Of a stretch of 64,000 nt of DNA, positions 1-6,658 are shown piece by piece. A model generated the notes under the pieces. The model had not been told where the DNA came from, ran no database searches, and saw only the letters and a program-made list of their open reading frames with translations. A program made the position numbers and the translations under genes. Positions within the stretch are counted from its first letter, which is position 1. Each line of letters starts with the position of its first letter. The DNA comes from Cyclobacteriaceae bacterium (GTDB lineage: Bacteria; Bacteroidota; Bacteroidia; Cytophagales; Cyclobacteriaceae): NCBI GenBank assembly GCA_013141055.1, contig JABFRS010000002.1:744001-808000 (forward strand). Reading direction: 5' to 3'.

Positions 1-1
1 C

Positions 2-1615
2 ACAGGTGTCTATAACATTGAAGGAACCTTTGCCAAACCAAACATCACGGGGGAAGCAAAAATTGAGAATGGTCAGCTGATGATCAATTACCTGAAAACA
101 CTATACAAAATAACCGGAACGGTTGGCATCACCCCTACCCGCATTCTCTTCAAGGACTTCGAACTGATCGATCCCTTCAAAAATAAAGGAACACTGGATG
201 GATATATCGCGCACAAAAGTTTCTCCAAGATGCGAATTGACATTGATGCCTCGTTTAATAATTTTCATCTGCTGAATACTACGGCAAAGGATAACAATCT
301 TTTCTATGGTCAGGCTTTTGGAACAGGTAACCTTAATATTCTCGGCCCCGTTGCCAATCTTAAAATATCCTCCACGGTACGAACGAATAAAAACACCAGA
401 CTTTCTATCCCTGTCGGCGGAACTTCCTCCCAGGAAAAGAAGGAGTTCATTCAGTTCACACATTTCACTGACAGCCTTCAAAAGAAAATTGCAGCAAAGG
501 AAGTTCTGAAGCGCGAACTCTCCGGAATCTCTCTGGATATGAATGTTGAAGTAACACCGGATGCCTATGCTGAGATCATTTTCGATATTAAATCGGGAGA
601 CATTATCCGTGGAAGAGGTAACGGTGACCTACAGCTTCAGATAGATACCAAAGGTGATTTTAACATGTTTGGATCACTGGCCTTTACCGAAGGAGCTTAC
701 AACTTTACCCTGGCAGATATTATCAATAAAGAATTCAGCATCAGGCCAGGAAGCAGTATTACCTGGTTCGGTGATCCCTATCAGGCAATTCTTAATATTA
801 CCGCAAGCTATCGTCAGTTGACTTCCCTCGGACCTATTCTGGCGGACCAGACCCTTGTAAATGATCCGAATATCAAAAGAAAATATCCGGTGGAAGTACT
901 TCTAAAACTGGATGGAGCAATGCTTTCACCCGTTTTCAATTATGACATTGAAGCAAAGAATCTTCCTGACAACGTTACGGCAGCAACATCCGGGAAATCC
1001 GTTAACCTTAAGTTTGAGTTCAACGCATTCAGGGCGAAGCTTGATGAGCAGGAATTAAAACGACAGGTATTCAGTTTGATCATCCTGCGAAAGCTTTCTC
1101 CTCTTGATGCGTTCGATACGGGTGGTTCTCTCTACAATAGTGTGAGTGAGTTGCTGTCCAATCAATTAAGCTATTGGCTCAGCCAGGTGGATCAGAATCT
1201 GGAGGTAGATCTTGACTTGGGAAAGCTGGATCAGGAAACCTTTAATACTTTCCAGCTAAGGCTTTCCTATTCATTCCTGAATGGAAGATTGCGTGTTACT
1301 AAAGACGGTAACTTCGGTAATTCACAAGTGACCCGTTCGGAGATCTCAACCATTGCCGGCGACTGGACAGTAGATTACCTTCTTACACCGGATGGAAAAT
1401 TCAAAGTAAAGATGTACAGTCGTTCCAATGTCAATCAGCTGCAGGGAACGCTGAACAACCAGACCACGGCCGTTACCACAGGCGCAAGTTTTACTTATAC
1501 ACAGAACTTTAATACGTTTAAAGATCTTCTCACCTCCGCACGGGAAAAAAGAAGAAGAGAATTGGAAGAAAATCCTCCTGAAGAAGAACCAGATGACGAT
1601 CAGGGATCGAATTAA
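2..1615 (+). CDS. tamB: TamB-family translocation/assembly module protein, C-terminal part
   Basis: The reading frame is open from base 2, so this is the last 537 residues of a gene that starts before the window. The sequence has the beta-rich, repetitive character of the TamB/DUF490 C-terminal domain. The LKFEFNAF and QVFSLIILRKLSP stretches and the closing strand-rich segment (RLSYSFLNGRLRVTKDG) resemble the part of TamB that meets the outer-membrane barrel TamA. The tail is charged (REKRRRELEENPPEEEPDDD). TamB is known to be an inner-membrane-anchored periplasmic protein that works with an Omp85 partner in outer-membrane assembly or lipid transport. The next gene starts inside its last codons, suggesting translational coupling. 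The family assignment is fairly secure; the substrate is unknown. Confidence 0.85.
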   Translation, partial: TGVYNIEGTFAKPNITGEAKIENGQLMINYLKTLYKITGTVGITPTRILFKDFELIDPFKNKGTLDGYIAHKSFSKMRIDIDASFNNFHLLNTTAKDNNLFYGQAFGTGNLNILGPVANLKISSTVRTNKNTRLSIPVGGTSSQEKKEFIQFTHFTDSLQKKIAAKEVLKRELSGISLDMNVEVTPDAYAEIIFDIKSGDIIRGRGNGDLQLQIDTKGDFNMFGSLAFTEGAYNFTLADIINKEFSIRPGSSITWFGDPYQAILNITASYRQLTSLGPILADQTLVNDPNIKRKYPVEVLLKLDGAMLSPVFNYDIEAKNLPDNVTAATSGKSVNLKFEFNAFRAKLDEQELKRQVFSLIILRKLSPLDAFDTGGSLYNSVSELLSNQLSYWLSQVDQNLEVDLDLGKLDQETFNTFQLRLSYSFLNGRLRVTKDGNFGNSQVTRSEISTIAGDWTVDYLLTPDGKFKVKMYSRSNVNQLQGTLNNQTTAVTTGASFTYTQNFNTFKDLLTSAREKRRRELEENPPEEEPDDDQGSN

Positions 1616-2438
1616 GACATTCTTCAAAAATATCAAGGACCCGTCATTTGCAAGAGCGCGAATCAAAGGGGTATTGGCATTCTCATTCGGTGTATACTCG
1701 CTCATGATGCTGGCATTGGGTTATGCCTGGTATTCTCAACAATGGGGAGGCTCCTTTCATTTCTTCAATGACGCAGCAGAGTGGAAGCAGATGGACAAGT
1801 TTGCCCATTTCTTCTGGACATTTCAGGTAAGTGTGCTCGCAACACGACTTCTTACATGGGCTCAACCTGACACGCGCAAAGCATCTATCTGGGGAGCGAC
1901 TCTCGGCTTTCTCTTCGTTTCATCCATTGAAATATTCGATGGTTTTTCACAGGATTATGGAGCATCGGTTTACGATGTACTTGCCAATGCAGCTGGTTGC
2001 CTTGCATTTATTTCACAACGCCTCATCTTCAAAAAGATAATGGTCTGGCCAAAATTCTCCTTTCACCCTACCGCCTTTGCTCCTCTGCGACCTAATATGC
2101 TGGGAGATGGCTTTCTGGAAGAAGTGTTAAAAGATTATAACGGACAGACATTCTGGTACAGCGCAAGCTTCAAAATCCTTCCGCTTCCATCGTGGCTCAC
2201 GCTGGCAGTAGGTGTTGGTGCTGAAGGAATGGTTCGTGCCCGTGATGAAGAGAATGCATTAATGAATCTATCTCCTCACCGGAAATACTTTTTATCGTTT
2301 GATCTGAATCTCACAGAAGTCAAGACCTCCTCAAAGATTATGAATGCAGGATTGAGGATTCTGAATGTTATCAAGTTCCCTGCCCCCGCCATCGAAATTT
2401 CAAGTGAAGGCATGAAGTTTCATCCTGTTTATTTTTAA
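1593..2438 (+). CDS. DUF2279 family membrane protein (YfiM-like)
   Basis: A 281-residue protein whose ATG lies 23 bases inside the end of tamB. A hydrophobic segment sits near residues 27-48. It is followed by a conserved-looking region with DKFAHFFWTFQ (about 69-79), a second hydrophobic stretch around residues 95-115 and a FDGFSQDYGASVYDVLAN segment (about 114-131). This matches the DUF2279 pattern of a histidine-bearing helix followed by an E-x-x-DG motif and an S-x-x-D-x-x-AN motif. The C-terminal half is predicted soluble or beta-rich. DUF2279 has no established function, but it is common next to envelope genes in Bacteroidota. Overlap with tamB suggests an envelope role; that is inference. 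Confidence 0.75.
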   Translation: MTIRDRIKTFFKNIKDPSFARARIKGVLAFSFGVYSLMMLALGYAWYSQQWGGSFHFFNDAAEWKQMDKFAHFFWTFQVSVLATRLLTWAQPDTRKASIWGATLGFLFVSSIEIFDGFSQDYGASVYDVLANAAGCLAFISQRLIFKKIMVWPKFSFHPTAFAPLRPNMLGDGFLEEVLKDYNGQTFWYSASFKILPLPSWLTLAVGVGAEGMVRARDEENALMNLSPHRKYFLSFDLNLTEVKTSSKIMNAGLRILNVIKFPAPAIEISSEGMKFHPVYF

Positions 2439-2551
2439 ATAGAGGCGATTACACAGAAATAGCATAGAAACCAGCAAGGACTTTAATTCTTAAGAAATTC
2501 TTAATTTCAAAGCTGTTTCTACAGTAACTTGTGACCTGAATTTGAACCGCC

Positions 2552-2950
2552 ATGGACTTCACCGCCTTCATGAAAAAATACGCTGAACAGATCAATGGTC
2601 AGTATATTGAATATAACTCAACACTTTCAGTGATCATTATTCCCGTTGCCGGAAACCGCTTTCAAACGGTGATGGGCAATATCAAACAAAGCGCTCTGTA
2701 CAACCGCAAGGTGATTACCTTCACTTCCAAGGTCTGCCCTATGACGGATACGATTGATTTCAAAATGCTATTGGAGCAGACTGCATTCTTTAATTACTGC
2801 AGGTTCATGATATCTGAAAACTATCTTCAGGTTGAGGCAGTTTCTGCATTGGAAGCTTCCTCAGAAGATGATATCAAGGAGATGTTACAGGAAGTCGCCA
2901 ATCTTGCGGATCAGTATGAAATGAAATTGACAGGCGCTGATATCCACTAG
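2552..2950 (+). CDS. Hypothetical protein, small alpha/beta
   Basis: A 132-residue acidic protein without signal peptide or membrane segment. I do not recognise a named domain with confidence. The alternation of beta-strand-like segments (LSVIIIPVAG, FQTVMGNIKQ, KVITFTSKVC) and a helical, acidic C-terminus resembles the fold of YbjN or type III chaperone-like proteins, but no diagnostic motif is visible. It stands alone between the DUF2279 gene and RNase P RNA, with a 113-base leader that holds no obvious promoter match. Codon use looks like its neighbours. Confidence 0.7.
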   Translation: MDFTAFMKKYAEQINGQYIEYNSTLSVIIIPVAGNRFQTVMGNIKQSALYNRKVITFTSKVCPMTDTIDFKMLLEQTAFFNYCRFMISENYLQVEAVSALEASSEDDIKEMLQEVANLADQYEMKLTGADIH

Positions 2951-3000
2951 CGCTACTGCACTAAATCCGCATTTAACATTCTTTTACCTACTTTTGCTGA

Positions 3001-3422
3001 TGCAAGACAACTTATCGCTTCCCGACTTGTCGGGGGGAGGAAAGTCCGGGCAACATAGAGCATCGTACTTCCTAACAGGAAGGTCTTGAAGCAGTTAAAT
3101 GTTTCAGGAACAGAAAGTGCCACAGAAAACAGACTACCACTGAAATCACGAAAGTGTACTTCAGGGGAAAAGGTGAAAAGGTGAGGTAAGAGCTCACCGC
3201 TCGAATGGTGACATTGGAGGCATGGTAAACCTTACGAGTTGAAAAGCCAAATAAGTGACGTCCATTCATTTGGAATAGCTGCTCGCTATTGTCCGCCAAT
3301 TGGCAGACAGCGTTACGGGTAGGCTGCTAGAGTCCGTCAGTGATGACGAGGCCAGACAAATGATAGGTGCCCTGAAGGAACATGTGTCTTTCAGGGAACA
3401 GAACCCGGCTTATCGGCTTGCA
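3001..3422 (+). ncRNA. rnpB: RNase P RNA (bacterial type A-like)
   Basis: This is the catalytic RNA that removes tRNA 5' leaders. The conserved P4-side block GAGGAAAGTCCGGGC lies at 3037-3051, followed by the usual ACATAGAGCA. Near the 3' end are the conserved ACAGAACCCGGCTTATCGGC block and, before it, GAGTCCGTCAGTGATGACGAGGCCAGACAAATGATAGG-like conserved region V. The ends TGCAAG (3001-3006) and CTTGCA (3417-3422) pair perfectly as helix P1, which sets the boundaries. The length of about 422 nt is normal. Internal helices vary, as is usual in Bacteroidota. Confidence 0.95.
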
Positions 3423-3432
3423 TTTTTAACAT

Positions 3433-3473
3433 GAAACCTGTTGCGTGAAAGCGCGGCAGGTTTCACTATTTTT
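3433..3473 (+). terminator. Rho-independent terminator after rnpB
   Basis: The stem GAAACCTG (3433-3440) pairs with CAGGTTTC (3457-3464), with additional GCG/CGC pairing inside the loop, and is followed by ACTATTTTT. The T-run overlaps a TATTTTTG sequence (3467-3474) that matches the Bacteroidota -7 element TAnnTTTG and sits five bases before the response regulator ATG. No convincing -33 element is placed for it. The site may therefore serve as both terminator and promoter. Confidence 0.7.
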
Positions 3474-3478
3474 GCCCT

Positions 3479-4639
3479 ATGTCAAAAATTCTAATCATCG
3501 AAGACGAAGCCAGCATTCGTGCAGTACTAAAGGAGATCCTTTTAGATCAAAAAGAACTAAAGCTGGAAGTCGATGAAGCCAAAGACGGCGCGGAAGGCTT
3601 GCTCCTTCTCGAAAGCAGTACCTATGACCTGGCCTTTTGTGATATAAAAATGCCGAAGATGGACGGAATGGAAGTGTTGCAGAAAGCCAAAGACAAAAAT
3701 ATCAACACTCCTTTTATTATGATCTCTGCTCATGGCACTACTGAAATGGCAGTGGACGCAATCAAAATGGGAGCTTACGATTTTATGCAGAAGCCACCTG
3801 ACCTGAATCGCCTGCTGATCACTGTAAGAAATGCACTGGACCGCAACTCATTGGTAAAAGAGACAAAATCCCTTCGTAAAAAAGTTTCACGCAAGTATGA
3901 AATGATCGGCGCTTCTCCTGCCCTGGACCGTGTTCGTGAAATGATCGATAAAGTCGCTCCTACCGAAGCGCGCGTACTTATTACAGGACCTAATGGAAGT
4001 GGAAAAGAACTTGTCGCAAGATCCATCCATGAAAAAAGTCATAACGCCGATGGTCCATTTGTAGAGGTTAACTGCGCCGCTATTCCAAGTGAGCTGATTG
4101 AAAGTGAATTATTCGGTCATGAGAAAGGATCCTTCACCTCTGCCGTAAAGCAACGTATCGGAAAGTTTGAACAGGCTGAAGGAGGTACTTTGTTCCTGGA
4201 TGAGATTGGAGATATGAGTCTTGCCGCACAGGCTAAAGTATTGCGGGCATTACAAGAGAATAAGATCACCCGCGTGGGTGGTGATAAAGATATTTCCGTG
4301 AGCGTTCGTGTGCTTGCGGCAACCAACAAAAACCTTAAGAAGGAAATTACAGAAAATCACTTTCGTGAAGACTTGTATCATCGCCTTGGAGTGATCCTCA
4401 TTGATGTGCCGGCTCTTACTGATCGTAAAGAAGATATCGCACTCCTTGCTGAGAAATTCTTAAAGGATATCTCGGAAGAATATGGATCGAAGAAAAAAGA
4501 AGTCGAGCCGAAAGCGATTAAGCTATTGGAAGCCCATCCCTGGGCAGGCAATATCCGCGAACTGCGGAATGTTATTGAAAGGTTGGTAATTATGGCCGGC
4601 GATAGTATCAAGCCTGAGGACGTGAAGAAGTATCTGTAA
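3479..4639 (+). CDS. NtrC-like response regulator (receiver + sigma-54 AAA+), no HTH domain
   Basis: A 386-residue two-domain protein. Residues 1-120 are a receiver domain with the phospho-acceptor Asp55 (FCDIKMP), an acidic pair EDE at 8-10 and Lys105 (QKPPD). Residues 138-370 are a sigma-54-activator AAA+ domain with Walker A GPNGSGK (170-176), Walker B GGTLFLDE (235-242) and arginine-finger region FREDLYHR (295-302). The sigma-54 contact loop, normally GAFTGA, reads GSFTSA (217-222). The protein ends at DVKKYL directly after the AAA+ lid, so the usual C-terminal Fis-type DNA-binding helix-turn-helix is absent. I found no HTH-coding sequence in any frame downstream. No histidine kinase is adjacent. 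Family membership is certain; whether it activates sigma-54 from solution or does something else is unknown. Confidence 0.92.
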   Translation: MSKILIIEDEASIRAVLKEILLDQKELKLEVDEAKDGAEGLLLLESSTYDLAFCDIKMPKMDGMEVLQKAKDKNINTPFIMISAHGTTEMAVDAIKMGAYDFMQKPPDLNRLLITVRNALDRNSLVKETKSLRKKVSRKYEMIGASPALDRVREMIDKVAPTEARVLITGPNGSGKELVARSIHEKSHNADGPFVEVNCAAIPSELIESELFGHEKGSFTSAVKQRIGKFEQAEGGTLFLDEIGDMSLAAQAKVLRALQENKITRVGGDKDISVSVRVLAATNKNLKKEITENHFREDLYHRLGVILIDVPALTDRKEDIALLAEKFLKDISEEYGSKKKEVEPKAIKLLEAHPWAGNIRELRNVIERLVIMAGDSIKPEDVKKYL

Positions 4640-4698
4640 TTTTATCTGACATCCTTCCGAGATTAATCGTCAAGGTCAGACAAAAGAAAAGCAAACTA

Positions 4699-4812
4699 CT
4701 AGATCTTGTTCTCAGTCTTCTTGATATCCTTCTTGCTGTAGGTTGGGCAAGTGTATTGGCTGCATGAAGTAAGGAATCCTGCTAACGCGATAACTGCTAA
4801 AACTTTTTTCAT
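4699..4812 (-). CDS. Very small lipoprotein (37 residues)
   Basis: The minus strand encodes a 37-residue protein beginning MKKVLAVIALAGFLTSC. It has a short basic n-region, a hydrophobic core and a lipobox LTSC with the lipidated cysteine at residue 17. The mature part is only about 20 residues, SQYTCPTYSKKDIKKTENK plus a final I, with one further cysteine and many lysines. Start, signal peptide and stop are all intact, and codon use is normal. It is convergent with the response regulator. Short Cys-anchored peptides of this kind occur in Cytophagales, but I know no assigned function. Its length makes it easy to miss in routine gene calling. Confidence 0.75.
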   Translation of the reverse strand: MKKVLAVIALAGFLTSCSQYTCPTYSKKDIKKTENKI

Positions 4813-4902
4813 AATGGCTAGGTTTATGGGTAACAAAATTAGTAAAGCCCCCCTGTTTCGCAAGCCTGACGTAAGTTTTTGTCACTTTAGCGAGAAAAAT
4901 GG

Positions 4903-5886
4903 TCAACCGACCAGCAGATTACACCCCCTGACGTCGCTATTGTCCATTCGTCCAAGTACCTCAAAATGACCATTCTGATCTAATCTCCCTAAATCCTGAG
5001 TTTCAATAAAAGAGCAGGAATGGGCATTGGCCAAATCAATCACATTTATCAGTCCCGCTGTATGGTTTTCCAGGCTAAAGGGATCGTTTATTTCCCGCAA
5101 AAGTACCCTCATTGACGGTGGACACTCAAATACTCCATTTCCCATCGAATATGCCTGCGACAGCAATTCCGTCATTCCATACTCAGAATAGACCTTGTCA
5201 ATATTCATGTTCTCACACAGAATACCGTGAAGCTCCTGTCGCGTAATCTCCTGACGGCGTCCTTTCATCCCACCGGTTTCCATCACAATGCAATGACTAA
5301 GATCTACATCAAATTGTTCTGCCATATCCCACAGCGCAAATGAAACCCCCAGTAACAAAACCTTCTTACCTCCTTTCAACTCTTCCAGCTGCCTGACAAG
5401 CTTTTCAAGATCATTGAGATAAAATCCTGAAGAGGGTGATTTACTTTCCTGAATGAAATGATTGGCCATTGCCACCAGTGAGGAACCTGTGCGCTCCAGG
5501 TAAGAAGGCAGCAGGCACAATACATGAAACTGATCCAGGGGTCCGAAGGCCGTCTCAAATAATCTTTGACTGTGCCTTAGATAAAAATTCAGGGAAGGGA
5601 CTGAATGTCTGCTTACCTCCTGCCCTGTAGTACCGCTGCTGGTAAATACAACCTCCGGTCTCCACTGACCGGATGCAACATTATGAGATTTAAAAAAGCT
5701 GATGGGAAGGAAGGGTATCTCTGCTAAAGAGTTGATTTTGTCTGCTGATACCCCCAGATAAGTGAGGTAATTTCGGTAAACTTCGCTGTTAACCGCTTGA
5801 AAGTGGAATTGTTTTAATGCAATTTCCCGGAAGCTATCTTCGTTTTCAGGATATAAATCTGTGGCAAAACTTTCAAATGTCTGCAA
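4903..5886 (-). CDS. LuxE/PaaK-like acyl-protein synthetase family protein
   Basis: A 327-residue member of the adenylate-forming superfamily, LuxE branch. The AMP-binding P-loop-like motif SSGTTG is at 83-88, and the A5-type motif EYGMTE is at 235-240, preceded by GGMKGRR near 206-211. LuxE enzymes activate fatty acids and pass them to a cysteine before reduction. Here there is no luxC reductase, luciferase or thioesterase beside it, so bioluminescence is not implied. Acyl activation for lipid or surface-glycan modification is an inference. The GTG/ATG choice is clear: the first ATG gives a protein of family length (about 320-370). Confidence 0.8.
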   Translation of the reverse strand: MQTFESFATDLYPENEDSFREIALKQFHFQAVNSEVYRNYLTYLGVSADKINSLAEIPFLPISFFKSHNVASGQWRPEVVFTSSGTTGQEVSRHSVPSLNFYLRHSQRLFETAFGPLDQFHVLCLLPSYLERTGSSLVAMANHFIQESKSPSSGFYLNDLEKLVRQLEELKGGKKVLLLGVSFALWDMAEQFDVDLSHCIVMETGGMKGRRQEITRQELHGILCENMNIDKVYSEYGMTELLSQAYSMGNGVFECPPSMRVLLREINDPFSLENHTAGLINVIDLANAHSCSFIETQDLGRLDQNGHFEVLGRMDNSDVRGCNLLVG

Positions 5887-5923
5887 GCGGTTACAATTTT
5901 ACAGGTTGGTAAATTTATAATAA

Positions 5924-6652
5924 ATGAAGTTGTCAGGAAAAGGGTTGATTTTATTCATGGTGGTGGCAGTCCTGATGGGTTCTTGTTTCGATCCACCTGA
6001 GTATTCCAATACACCGGTCATTTCCTATGTGAAAACGGTGTACAAAGATGCCTCCAACCCCAGTCTGAACGATTCGCTCATCGTAAGCGTCACTTTCAAA
6101 GATGGAAATGGCGACCTCGGTCTCAATGATCCGGATACGCTGGATCCTTACAACAATAAGTACTATTTCAGATTCCTTGATAATTCTTTAATCACATACA
6201 AGACCCGTCGTACCAATCCGAACTACGATACTCTTCCTGCTTTCATAAAACCTTACTATTGTCTTAATTGGGAGATCCGTAAAATCAATGGTAAAATTGA
6301 CACCGTTTATTTTCAGCTCAACCCAAACTATTACAACTGGTTCATCAAGTTCTATGTACAGGATCCTATCACAGCGGAATACAATGAACTTAACTTTCAA
6401 ACGGATTTTGTAACAGGCCCCAATAGTTGCGGTATATCCAGCAACGGACGGTTTCCCATTCTTTCAAGAACCGGAAAGAGCGTTCCCATTGAAGGTACTA
6501 TCAACTGGGGATTCCCGTCACCGCTTTTTGAACTGATTATTGGAAGCCGGAAATTCAAAGTGAAAGTTACCATTCAGGACCGGTCTTTAAACAGGAGTAA
6601 TACTGTTGAAAGTGAGCCTCTGCTCCTCAATCAAATAAGGATCAGAGTTTAA
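5924..6652 (+). CDS. Hypothetical lipoprotein
   Basis: A 242-residue secreted lipoprotein. Residues 1-20 form a signal peptide, ending in the lipobox MGSC with Cys21. The mature region begins FDPPEYSNTPVISY and contains a DGNGDLGLNDPD stretch (about 63-74) that resembles a short Asp-rich calcium-binding loop. The rest is predicted beta-sandwich, with an immunoglobulin-like ending (VKVTIQDRSLNRSNTVES). Proteins of this layout are common in Bacteroidota and have no assigned function. It is divergent from the LuxE-like gene, with 37 bases between the starts. Confidence 0.75.
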   Translation: MKLSGKGLILFMVVAVLMGSCFDPPEYSNTPVISYVKTVYKDASNPSLNDSLIVSVTFKDGNGDLGLNDPDTLDPYNNKYYFRFLDNSLITYKTRRTNPNYDTLPAFIKPYYCLNWEIRKINGKIDTVYFQLNPNYYNWFIKFYVQDPITAEYNELNFQTDFVTGPNSCGISSNGRFPILSRTGKSVPIEGTINWGFPSPLFELIIGSRKFKVKVTIQDRSLNRSNTVESEPLLLNQIRIRV

Positions 6653-6658
6653 GATCAG

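Noticed and set aside
4640-4698. Lost HTH of the response regulator in another frame
   Set aside because: No helix-turn-helix-like sequence was found downstream in any frame before the convergent lipoprotein gene.
4903-5886. Bioluminescence operon suggested by LuxE
   Set aside because: No luxC, luxA, luxB or luxD-like gene is near; LuxE-like proteins alone are common.
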